Below, piece by piece: positions 19,753 through 29,660 of a DNA stretch of 29,660 nucleotides. Within the stretch, counting starts at the first letter, position 1, and each line of letters begins with the position of its first letter. This stretch comes from Thiocapsa sp. UBA6158 (GTDB lineage Bacteria > Pseudomonadota > Gammaproteobacteria > Chromatiales > Chromatiaceae). A program made the translations under genes and the position numbers. The notes beneath the pieces were generated by a model, which worked only from the letters and a program-made list of their open reading frames with translations, was not told the origin of the DNA and made no database searches. The DNA is taken from NCBI RefSeq assembly GCF_002423035.1, contig NZ_DIUM01000110.1:1-29660 (forward strand). Reading direction: 5' to 3'.

Positions 19753-20055
19753 TCAGCGACGGATCATCTTTTGAGATTTGAGGCATTGCGGCGAGATTGT
19801 TATCGTCAGCTTTTGATTCAGGGCATAGCAGATATCCGACAGGGTGCGAAGGGTCATATTGCGTGACCCATTCAGTACCTGGGAGGCGTATCCCTTCGTC
19901 GAGCCAAGACGATTTGCCAACTCGGTCTTGGTGATTCCCCCGGTCTGCATGGCAGACCAGATCATTTCGGTGACCTCGGCGATCAGTAGCTCTTGGGCTA
20001 CGAGTTGTTTGTTCTCTTCGCTCTTGCTTGTCCAGCGCCCCAAGAAATCGGTCAT
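19753..20055 (-). CDS. XRE-family helix-turn-helix regulator (100 aa)
   Basis: A Cro/C1-type domain occupies residues about 41-90: ITKTELANRLG, a recognition helix near STKGYASQVLNG, and a final helix with LRTLSDICYALN. The N-terminal 30 residues form an extra helix, as in HigA-like antitoxins and some defence regulators. A strong GAGAGGTAAG ribosome site precedes ATG 20055. It heads the block running from here to DUF499, after a 209-base gap downstream of the helicase, and an inverted repeat in that gap could be its operator. It probably regulates the ATPase, TOPRIM and methyltransferase genes. No adjacent toxin is seen. Confidence 0.9.
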   Translation of the reverse strand: MTDFLGRWTSKSEENKQLVAQELLIAEVTEMIWSAMQTGGITKTELANRLGSTKGYASQVLNGSRNMTLRTLSDICYALNQKLTITISPQCLKSQKMIRR

Positions 20056-20216
20056 GGTTCTTACCTCTCAAGCTATTGGAAGTCGGCGATGATCCGGGTT
20101 CCTTTAAGAGATGCGAGTGAAACCAAATTCCGAAGCCTCAATTAGCCGCAGTCAACGCTTGGGAGCTGCTCCACAGCTCCAAACCTGACCCTGAGTTACG
20201 GGCATTCAAGCATAGG

Positions 20217-20234
20217 GTTTACATCTAAGTAAAC
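20217..20234. promoter_or_regulatory. Inverted repeat, candidate operator of the XRE regulator
   Basis: GTTTAC and GTAAAC are separated by six bases (ATCTAA) in the AT-richer gap between the helicase and XRE genes. Perfect 6-bp arms with short spacing suit a dimeric helix-turn-helix regulator. It lies about 160 bases before the XRE start. No strong -35/-10 pair could be identified, so the promoter position is unknown. Confidence 0.4.
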
Positions 20235-20264
20235 ATCTTTCAGGAAAGGAAAGCAGTCTGCCGA

Positions 20265-23843
<3,579 letters not shown>

Positions 23844-23948
23844 GGTCGGCTGGCCCTCCTGTTGTCCCTGGAGATATCGAACGGACCGTCGCGATGAGTC
23901 CGGACTCGGATGGTATACGCCAAGAGGACGGCGAACCAGTGCGATGGG

Positions 23949-24095
23949 TCAACGGGCGGTCGAGCCGGATGGATCCGTTTCGGTCGTAGTCTTCTCCCCG
24001 AGCAACCGGCCCAGGTCGATGAAGTGCTCTTGAGCCGAGGCGCGCTCGGTGAGGGTGACGCCCTGCCACTCGGCGATGAAGTAGTCAGGGAACAT
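23949..24095 (-). pseudogene. N-terminal remnant of an MmeI-like restriction-methylation protein (48 codons)
   Basis: An ATG at 24095 with GGGAGAGG in front begins a frame reading FIAEWQGVTLTERASAQEH, then FIDLGRLLGE and ETDPSG, before a TGA at 23949-23951. These residues are the N terminus of the large MmeI/YeeA-like DNA methyltransferases (usually 900 or more aa). The rest of that protein is absent; the helicase gene starts 105 bases further on. This looks like a deletion or recombination scar joining two defence loci at the start of a methyltransferase gene. The short frame could still be translated. Confidence 0.65.
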
Positions 24096-24424
24096 GGGTT
24101 CCTCTCCCTATGGTACCGCCCTGGCTCAAGCCGTCGAGACGATCCGTAAGCTGGCGGGCAAAACCAGGCCGGGCTTTTTGTGTCCGGGAGCAAAAGGTAG
24201 CAAGTTGGTTCCGCGCAAAGCCGACCCGGTAGATCCGACGGCACTAGGGGCACCCCTCCGACGATGGGTGGCCGGGGCGATTGGGTCTGAGCCAAATCTG
24301 AGCCAACGACCACCCGAGACGCGCCAATATTTCACGCTACGCCACACCGCGATTATGGGCGTAAGCGGTTGATTCTGAATCGAACGGAGGTGCGGGGAAA
24401 TGTGAGGTACATCAGGCGTGTGTG
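24096..24424. other. Junction region without a supported gene
   Basis: About 330 bases lie between the methyltransferase remnant and the tRNA fragment. Several frames are open but none has recognisable content. A direct repeat CTGAGCCAA occurs twice near 24286-24305. A short T-run at about 24175-24180 follows a GC-rich stretch but I could not form a good stem. The region is probably the end of the inserted element. Confidence 0.4.
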
Positions 24425-24481
24425 ACTTGAAAACCGTTGACCCTCGCGGGTCCGTGGGTTCGAATCCCACCCTCTCCGCCA
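24425..24481 (+). pseudogene. 3' fragment of a tRNA-Ser(UGA) gene, probable attachment site of the island
   Basis: From the anticodon loop (CTTGAAA, anticodon TGA at 24428-24430) to CCA at 24479-24481, the sequence is a good class II tRNA: long variable arm GACCC-TCGC-GGGTC (24439-24452), T arm GTGGG-TTCGAAT-CCCAC (24454-24470), acceptor strand CCTCTCC and discriminator G. Upstream there is no matching 5' half: no GGAGAGG acceptor strand, no D arm, and the anticodon stem does not pair. The fragment begins where tyrosine integrases often cross over, so it is most likely the duplicated 3' end left by integration of the element to its left. Confidence 0.75.
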
Positions 24482-24737
24482 AGTTATTCAGTTGGTTATC
24501 CGCCCTTCTCAACGTTTTTTGGTCGGCATCGGCGTCGCCCGTCCCACCCCCGCACGCCCTGCGTGTCGTTGGTTCCTTGTGTCCAGGTGGCGCGTTTCCG
24601 TTGCGTGTTCGACGCGGCAGTGTCGAAATCCTCGATAAATTCGAGCAATTCAGCCGGAAAATCGTCATCCCGGCACGGGGCGTCAGCGCTGCCTTTGCCG
24701 CTCGTCGCGTTCCGGGATCTTCCCTTCGCATCCGCGC

Positions 24738-25406
24738 TCACCGCTGATCCTCGAGTCCGGTCAAGGACCAGAGTCGGTCGATCTGCGCACGCAGCTCCGC
24801 GACCTCGTCCTCCAGCGCCTCGATACGAGCGCTGCGGGTCGGCTCGCCGCTCGCCGCATGCGCTGACTCCGGAATGTCCTCGATCTTGGGTCGGCCGCAG
24901 AGCAGGTGGGCAAACCGCTCCTCGCGTTTTCCGGGCTGGCGCGGCAGCTCGAGGACGAGCGGGCGGTCGCGCTCGGCCATACCGTGCAGTGTCCGGGTGA
25001 CCTGCTCGAGATCCCTGAAGTCGGCCAGACGTGAGGTATTGGTCCTCAGTTCCCCCGTCGTCTGCGGGCCGCGCAACATCAGCGCGCACAGCAGTGCATG
25101 CTCTTCTCGGCTCAGCAGGAAGGTGCCGACGATCTTGTGGTCGTAGCGCTCGGTGCGCCCCGAAAGACTGGCGTAGATGAGGCCGCGGTCGCGTAATTGG
25201 TTCACGACACGGCCGACCTCGCCGGGGGTCATGTTCATGACGGGATGACGGGCGCTCTTCTGATTGCAGGCGCTGACGAGGCTGTTCAGGGTCAGAGGGT
25301 ATTGGTCGGGTGTGGTGCGCTGTTTTTCCATGAGGCAACCGAGGACACGTGCTTCCGTCGGGGTCAGCATGGCATCGGAGGTTTTGGGTTCGCGCTCGAT
25401 CGTCAT
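24738..25406 (-). CDS. yceH: YceH/DUF480 family protein (222 aa)
   Basis: This is the conserved DUF480 protein: LTPTEARVLGCLMEKQRTTP near the N terminus, YPLTLNSLVSACNQKS, and the second winged-helix unit with LLCALMLRGPQTTGELR. The final 25 residues form a coiled coil. Structures of the family show tandem winged helices, but the cellular role is not settled. ATG 25406 overlaps the Nudix stop by four bases, and the conserved first motif begins fourteen residues later; a much longer frame upstream lies inside the Nudix gene. It is the first core gene beyond the tRNA fragment and the last of an operon tmcA, Nudix, yceH. Confidence 0.93.
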   Translation of the reverse strand: MTIEREPKTSDAMLTPTEARVLGCLMEKQRTTPDQYPLTLNSLVSACNQKSARHPVMNMTPGEVGRVVNQLRDRGLIYASLSGRTERYDHKIVGTFLLSREEHALLCALMLRGPQTTGELRTNTSRLADFRDLEQVTRTLHGMAERDRPLVLELPRQPGKREERFAHLLCGRPKIEDIPESAHAASGEPTRSARIEALEDEVAELRAQIDRLWSLTGLEDQR

Positions 25407-25879
25407 GGTAGGCGGTTCTCTGGTGGTCGGTTGACGGACCCGGTTGCCGGGACCTCGGTCGATTTGCCGATGCGTCGCACCGCCCAGTCCAGGACGGCTC
25501 GCACGCGATCGTTCAGGAGTGCATGCGCCTCTTCCGGGGTGACCCAGCGAAACTCCTGGTGCTCGGGAAACCCCAGCTGCGGGTTGATCCCGAGCGTCAC
25601 GTCGCCGCGCGGTGACTCCGCGAGATAATAACGCGCGATCTTGCCGCGACCGTAGGGCGGTGTTTCCACGAAAGACGTTCCCCATCGGAAATCCAGGTCG
25701 AGCAGCCCCGTCTCCTCGGCGACCTCGCGTCGTGCGGCGTTCAGCGGATCTTCGCCGGGCTCTGTTTCTCCCTTGGGGAAATCCCAGTAGCTGAAGCAGC
25801 GCAGAATCAGTAAACGCATCTCGGGTCCGAAGCGGCGGACCGGTATGACGCCGGCGGAGAGAATCTGTGGACGTTTCAT
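25403..25879 (-). CDS. Nudix hydrolase, Ap4A-hydrolase-like (158 aa)
   Basis: A perfect Nudix box GX5EX7REUXEEXGU spans residues 37-59: G37, E43, R51, E52, E55 and E56. The surrounding YWDFPKG and AGVIPVRR are characteristic of enzymes splitting diadenosine tetraphosphate asymmetrically, and RppH-like RNA pyrophosphohydrolases are an alternative. The last 25 residues are a non-conserved tail. It overlaps the tmcA stop and the yceH start by four bases each, so the three are co-translated. The substrate is inferred from motif similarity only. Confidence 0.9.
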   Translation of the reverse strand: MKRPQILSAGVIPVRRFGPEMRLLILRCFSYWDFPKGETEPGEDPLNAARREVAEETGLLDLDFRWGTSFVETPPYGRGKIARYYLAESPRGDVTLGINPQLGFPEHQEFRWVTPEEAHALLNDRVRAVLDWAVRRIGKSTEVPATGSVNRPPENRLP

Positions 25880-28257
25880 TCAGCGCGCTCCCGCGTTGCC
25901 GGTTTGTACGGGAGTGATGGAGGCTCCGCCGCGTCTTGCATGACTGTCATGCGAGGTACGGTTTCGGGGAGGTCAGACCGGAGCACCTCGGCTGCGCGTC
26001 GGATCCGAGTCAGGATCGCATCGCGACCGTTCGAACCGAAACGGCTCGCCAAGGCGGCCGGGCCATGGAGCTGGCGCGCGACGGCGATCAAGAGCGCGGC
26101 GTCTTCGATGGCGATGCGGGCGACCCGCAGACAGGGGCCGAGTCGGCGCCGGGTGAGGTCGGCCAGGAGCGGGAGGGTGGCGTCCAGGGAGCGATGGCCG
26201 TCGATGAAGCCGCTCAGCTCAAGATCCGGGATCGCGTCACGACATGGGGCTGACGGCGGCTCGGGCTCGATGCGGATCGCGGCGACGAGCGCGACGACGG
26301 TGACGGGGTCGAGCGTGCGCAACGGACCGGCCAGCAGAACCGGGAGCCGCGATTCCAGGCGTGCCTCGGCCACTGCGGCAAAGCGCCGACCGCGCATGCC
26401 GAGACGGCGCAGCACGACGAGCGCATGCTCGCCGCTCGCGGCATTTCGGCTCGTGCCCATCTGTGCCGGACGAAAGCCGCAGCGGTCCCAAAAGCGGATC
26501 AATTCGGGCGTCGCACCGAAGCTGGCACCGAGTAGATCGATGCCCTCGGTACGACCGTCGCGCGCGAGCCGGCGCAGCAGTCTCCGGCCGAGCCCGCGGC
26601 GCGCGAGCGCCGGATGGACGGCGATGCGGATCACGCGCAGGTAGCGCAGGGCAGGGGCCTCGGCGAGACCCGCGTGGGTGGAGAGTGTCTGTGGGAGCAG
26701 GTGGCCGCGCGGACGGCGTCGCCCCGTGAAGATCGCTTCGCGCAAGTCCGGGTCGGTGAAGCCGCCTTCCTCCGCGGCGAGGAGCGTGGCGACGACATGC
26801 TCGTGCCGTCGCAGCACGTAGACCCGAACATTCGGGCCATCCAGCAGCATGCGCAGGTCCATCGGTCGCGTCTGGTAATGGGCCAGGACGAGCAGACCGA
26901 AGAGCTCGCGCAGGGTTTTTTCGTCTCGGGCCAAGGTGTCGCGGTCCAGACGCTCGCAGCGGATATCGACGGGGTCGGCTTCGCTCGGCGCCTCGGTCGC
27001 GGCGGGGGCTGCGTCGAGCAGCAGGGCCCGGAAGGTCAGTGCTTCGAGCGGATCCCCGGGTGCCCAGCGGATCGGTGTGTCGAGCGAGATCTCTCGCCAA
27101 TTCGGGGTGAGACGGTCCAGGGTGTCGCGAAAGCGGACATCGAAGCCGCGTCCCGTGCCCTCGTATCCGTGGACCGTGGTCGCGAAGACGACGCGCGGGT
27201 AGCGCACCAGCAAGGTCTCGAGGATGGGTGCGGGGATGCCGGCGGCCTCGTCGATCAGGAGCAGATCGGCTGCCGGTGTTTCGGCGGCGAGGTCGGCGGG
27301 GGCGACGAATGCGAGTGAGCCCGCTGCACGACCGTACGCGGATCGATCTACCGAAGTTGGCGTCGTCGTCCCGGTATCCGTACTCGGGGCGGAAGTCCCG
27401 GCATGACCGCCCGGCACGGTAGCGGCATGCTTGAAGAACGCGTCGGCCGCCGAGCGTCGCGGTGCGGTCACCAGGATGCGGAGCGGTCCCTCGCCCAAAA
27501 GTCGGCCGGCGGCGAGGCCCATGGCGGCACTCTTGCCGCGTCCGCGGTGGGCTCGGATAACGAGTGGGCGGTGTGCACGGCCATGCGCGACCGCGAGGAT
27601 GGCCGCGATGGCGTGTTCCTGGTCCGATGTGGCGGGCTCGGCAGGGTCCGGGTCGCTGGCTTGGGTGGTTCGAGCAGGGGTATAGAGTGCCTGCGTGACG
27701 CGCGCGCCGTCCGCGACGAACCTCTGCGCGCTCGACATGCTCCCTGCATCGCCCTGATCAAGGTGAATCAACCCCGGGTCGGAGCCGAAGAGCCGCGCGA
27801 GCCTCCCCGGGAAGCGTCTGCCGACCGATGCGGCCGTATTCGGCCAAACGGCGATGCGCTCGGCCTGGGGGTCGTTCAGATCCGGCCAGTCGTCCAAAGA
27901 CGGTGTCAAGAGCAGCAGGAGACCGCCTCCGCGAATCGCCCCGGTCGCCGCGCCGAAGCCATCCGGGTCGAAACCGCTATGGGCGTCGTAGACCAAGAGG
28001 TCGAGATCGCTGCCGAGCAGTCGATCCGCGGCCCGCAGCGGCAGGGCGTCGTCGGCCAGGGGGCGCTCGGTCAGCCAGGTCGGAACCTGGTCCGGGAGCG
28101 CGGCGACGCAACGCCATGCATGGGTTGCGGTCCAGTCCGCATCGCCGCTCAGCAGCAGGGTCGCGCGATGACCGGTGGCTTGGGCCAGTCGTTGCAGTGT
28201 CAATGCGAGGGTTTCGAGGGTGTCGTCAGGGTGCGCCACGCGTACGTCTTCAGCCAC
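25876..28257 (-). CDS. tmcA: tRNA(Met) cytidine acetyltransferase TmcA (793 aa)
   Basis: TmcA makes N4-acetylcytidine at the wobble base of elongator tRNA-Met using acetyl-CoA and ATP. The order of domains is intact: N-terminal domain with LLLSGDADW (34-42), RNA-helicase-like module with Walker A GRGKS (239-243) and LLIDEAAGIP near 332, GNAT acetyltransferase with VIRIAVHPALARRGLGRRLL, then the tRNA-binding C terminus. Length is a little above that of E. coli TmcA (about 670), partly from a Gly/Ser/Thr-rich insertion at about 275-305 and other Ala/Pro-rich loops. The start is GTG 28257. It heads the operon with the Nudix gene and yceH. Confidence 0.95.
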   Translation of the reverse strand: MAEDVRVAHPDDTLETLALTLQRLAQATGHRATLLLSGDADWTATHAWRCVAALPDQVPTWLTERPLADDALPLRAADRLLGSDLDLLVYDAHSGFDPDGFGAATGAIRGGGLLLLLTPSLDDWPDLNDPQAERIAVWPNTAASVGRRFPGRLARLFGSDPGLIHLDQGDAGSMSSAQRFVADGARVTQALYTPARTTQASDPDPAEPATSDQEHAIAAILAVAHGRAHRPLVIRAHRGRGKSAAMGLAAGRLLGEGPLRILVTAPRRSAADAFFKHAATVPGGHAGTSAPSTDTGTTTPTSVDRSAYGRAAGSLAFVAPADLAAETPAADLLLIDEAAGIPAPILETLLVRYPRVVFATTVHGYEGTGRGFDVRFRDTLDRLTPNWREISLDTPIRWAPGDPLEALTFRALLLDAAPAATEAPSEADPVDIRCERLDRDTLARDEKTLRELFGLLVLAHYQTRPMDLRMLLDGPNVRVYVLRRHEHVVATLLAAEEGGFTDPDLREAIFTGRRRPRGHLLPQTLSTHAGLAEAPALRYLRVIRIAVHPALARRGLGRRLLRRLARDGRTEGIDLLGASFGATPELIRFWDRCGFRPAQMGTSRNAASGEHALVVLRRLGMRGRRFAAVAEARLESRLPVLLAGPLRTLDPVTVVALVAAIRIEPEPPSAPCRDAIPDLELSGFIDGHRSLDATLPLLADLTRRRLGPCLRVARIAIEDAALLIAVARQLHGPAALASRFGSNGRDAILTRIRRAAEVLRSDLPETVPRMTVMQDAAEPPSLPYKPATRERAE

Positions 28258-28389
28258 AGGAACACCGAGGCGGGTAGAGGCAGGTTCTTTACTATGGCAT
28301 CGAGATCGCCCCGGCGCATCATGCCGTCGCCTGCCGGCGGATCGCGGCGAAATGGCTAGCCAACCCGTCCGATGCAGCCCCTACTCTGA

Positions 28390-28427
28390 CCCTTGACCTT
28401 TGACCTTTCGTCTTTCACCTTTGACCC
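28390..28427. repeat. Imperfect heptamer tandem repeat between pcm and tmcA
   Basis: Five consecutive 7-base units vary around CCTTTGA (CCCTTGA, CCTTTGA, CCTTTCG, TCTTTCA, CCTTTGA). The + strand is almost all pyrimidine apart from GA steps. It lies in the 196-base gap between the pcm-like and tmcA genes, about 130 bases before the tmcA start. Its role is unknown; it may be slippage-prone. Confidence 0.6.
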
Positions 28428-28453
28428 AAACCGATGTCCGACGCCTCCATCGC

Positions 28454-29218
28454 TCAGTCGCCCAACGGCCCGGTCACCGGCACGAAACGCACCGGCAGGA
28501 GGTCGCGTCGGCGCAGGCTGCCGTCCTCGTCCTTGTCGAAGATCGCGAGCTGCTGTACGGCATGCGTTTCACCGATCGGCATCACCAGACGGCCGCCGGG
28601 TTTGAGCTGAGCGATCAGTTGCTCCGGAATCGTGGGCGCGGCGGCGGTGAGGATGATGCCGTCGAACGGAGCTGCCTCGGGCCAGCCGAGCCAGCCGTCT
28701 GCGGCGCGGACCTGGACCTGCGGGTAACCTGCGGCCTTCAGGTTTGCGACGGCGCGCTCGGCAAGCTCCGGGACGATCTCGACCGAATAGACCTCCACGC
28801 CCATGTCGGCCAGCACGGCGGCCTGATACCCGGACCCGGTGCCCAGCTCGAAGACCCGGTCGCCCGGGCCGACCTCAAGCAGCTGGCTCATGATGGCGAC
28901 GATATAGGGCTGGGAGATCGTCTGTCCGCCGCCGATCGGCAGGGGGTGATTGGCATAGGCCAAGGCGCGTTGGGCATTAGGCACAAAGGCGTGACGAGGC
29001 ACTCGAAGCATGGCATCGGCGACCCGAGGATCGAGCTTTGCGAAACCCAGCTCCGGGGCGGTCATGCGGACCTCTGCCTCGATCTTTTCGACGAGTCGTT
29101 GACGTTCCGCGGTCATGTCGTGTTCCGATGCGCAGGCGTTGACCGTCGCGACCAGGCAGAGTCCGACGGCGATGAGTAACCCCTCGAGCGAACGGGAAAG
29201 ACTTCGGCGGTCGGTCAT
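28454..29218 (-). CDS. pcm: Exported protein-L-isoaspartate O-methyltransferase (254 aa)
   Basis: Pcm methylates isoaspartyl residues of damaged proteins to start their repair. Visible hallmarks are GGGQTISQPYIVAIM, motif I VFELGTGSGYQAAVLADMG and the late ILTAAAPTIPEQLI. Unlike cytosolic Pcm, it begins with a signal peptide: basic RRSLSRSLEG, a hydrophobic run LLIAVGLCLVATV, then NACASE. A Cys at the cleavage point leaves either a lipoprotein or an Ala-X-Ala site possible. ATG 29218 overlaps the stop of the preceding gene (ATGA). It would act in the periplasm. The supply of S-adenosylmethionine there is unclear, so the export prediction deserves care. Confidence 0.92.
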   Translation of the reverse strand: MTDRRSLSRSLEGLLIAVGLCLVATVNACASEHDMTAERQRLVEKIEAEVRMTAPELGFAKLDPRVADAMLRVPRHAFVPNAQRALAYANHPLPIGGGQTISQPYIVAIMSQLLEVGPGDRVFELGTGSGYQAAVLADMGVEVYSVEIVPELAERAVANLKAAGYPQVQVRAADGWLGWPEAAPFDGIILTAAAPTIPEQLIAQLKPGGRLVMPIGETHAVQQLAIFDKDEDGSLRRRDLLPVRFVPVTGPLGD

Positions 29219-29529
29219 TTGAACAGATCCTCCGCGGCACGTTTCAGCGACTCCGGGTCGGTCGCCGCGCTCGATGTCTCGCCGGCGTGCGGCGAGGGGG
29301 ATCCCGGCAGGGGCTGGAACCAGTCGCAGAAGTTGGCCCGATCCTTCGCAATGACGCGATCGACCATCGGCTCCCGACACTCGTTGGGTCGTCCGGGCGC
29401 GTAATGCCGACAGTTGCGACAGCACTGGGTCGGTTTGTCGCATCCCGGGCAACGCAGCTCGCGCCCGTAATCGAGCTTAGTCAGTCCCTGTCCGCAATTC
29501 CAGCAATGTCCTCTGATCTCCTCGCCCAT
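29215..29529 (-). CDS. Cys-rich, probable zinc-binding protein (104 aa)
   Basis: Two CxxC knuckles (C9/C12 and C27/C30) form a zinc ribbon, followed by a second Cys group (C36, C37, C40, with H42, C51 and C68) in the pattern CRNCRHYAPG, then CREP and NFCDWF. The C-terminal 30 residues are flexible. Conserved small proteins of this design are widespread in proteobacteria without an assigned function. It overlaps pcm by four bases and probably shares its transcript. Confidence 0.88.
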   Translation of the reverse strand: MGEEIRGHCWNCGQGLTKLDYGRELRCPGCDKPTQCCRNCRHYAPGRPNECREPMVDRVIAKDRANFCDWFQPLPGSPSPHAGETSSAATDPESLKRAAEDLFK

Positions 29530-29660
29530 GATTCGCCTCGGTCCAGCCGCCTAGTCGCGTCATTGTCCGCCGTCTTGCCGGACGCTGCCAGGTCCGCGTA
29601 GGTCGGAATCCCCGGTCGCGACTCGTACCAGCCTCGGGTGCGCATGACCAGGTTCACCAC
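29481..29660 (-). CDS. Possible C-terminal end of an unidentified protein (cut by window end)
   Basis: A frame entering from the right edge reads 59 codons to a TGA at 29481-29483. Its first 40 residues (VVNLVMRTRGWYESRPGIP onward) look protein-like. However, it would overlap the Cys-rich gene by 49 bases, which is unusual in this compact but orderly operon. Another frame stops earlier and looks less natural. No family recognised. Confidence 0.3.
   Translation of the reverse strand: MVNLVMRTRGWYESRPGIPTYADLAASGKTADNDATRRLDRGESWARRSEDIAGIADRD

Noticed and set aside
24160..24185. A rho-independent terminator near the T-run
   Set aside because: No stable stem could be drawn immediately before the T residues.
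24390..24481. A complete tRNA-Ser gene
   Set aside because: The 3' half is good but no GGAGAGG acceptor strand, D arm or paired anticodon stem exists upstream, so only a fragment is called.
24126..24731. A - strand frame reading across the tRNA fragment, giving a VGFEPTDPRGST-type peptide
   Set aside because: This peptide is the well-known false translation of the antisense of tRNA-Ser; no real protein domain is present.

Overview
The window looks like the right-hand part of a genomic island followed by ordinary core chromosome of a GC-rich gammaproteobacterium. Purple-sulfur-type (Chromatiaceae-like) is a guess from base composition and from the tmcA, Nudix, yceH and pcm proteins; nothing in the window proves the genus. 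The island appears to end at 24425-24481, where a truncated 3' part of a tRNA-Ser(UGA) gene lies just before the core genes. Such a fragment is the usual scar of an element integrated into a tRNA gene. The intact tRNA and any integrase would lie to the left, outside the window.

Left part (1-2331, + strand): tightly overlapping small genes typical of phage-like or integrative elements. They are the tail of an unidentified protein, two small hypotheticals (one Cys-rich), a DUF5681 protein and two very short proteins with similar N termini. An apparently frameshifted helix-turn-helix regulator follows.

First system (2498-9719, + strand): a five-gene operon with overlaps or gaps of 5 bases or less. 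It encodes a small GrpE-like protein, an enlarged Hsp70, an AAA+ ATPase, a protein with a degenerate J-domain-like N terminus and PH-like C-terminal region, and a single-pass membrane protein. It looks like a self-contained, dedicated Hsp70 machine with its own exchange factor and J-like partner. It sits in a defence-rich island and I cannot match it to a named system.

Middle (9720-10901): a gene for a coiled-coil, KfrA-like protein is bracketed by four copies of a 12-bp near-palindrome (CGTnACGTnACG), with an 18-bp perfect palindrome upstream.

Second system (10902-23843, - strand, read right to left): Snf2-type helicase with a C-terminal DUF3883 domain; XRE regulator; OLD-like ATPase; separate DUF3226 TOPRIM-like protein; DUF1156 DNA methyltransferase; MntA nucleotidyltransferase; HepT HEPN toxin; DUF499 ATPase with an N-terminal HEPN domain. 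The helicase, DUF1156 and DUF499 genes form a recognised defence-island association. Here it also carries a split OLD/PARIS-like effector pair that overlaps the methyltransferase gene, plus a complete HepT/MntA module. Upstream of the helicase is a 48-codon remnant of an MmeI-like restriction-methylation protein, so the locus has probably exchanged modules.

Right part (24738-29660, - strand): core genes yceH, a Nudix hydrolase and tmcA in one overlapping operon, then an exported Pcm-type methyltransferase and a Cys-rich protein in another.
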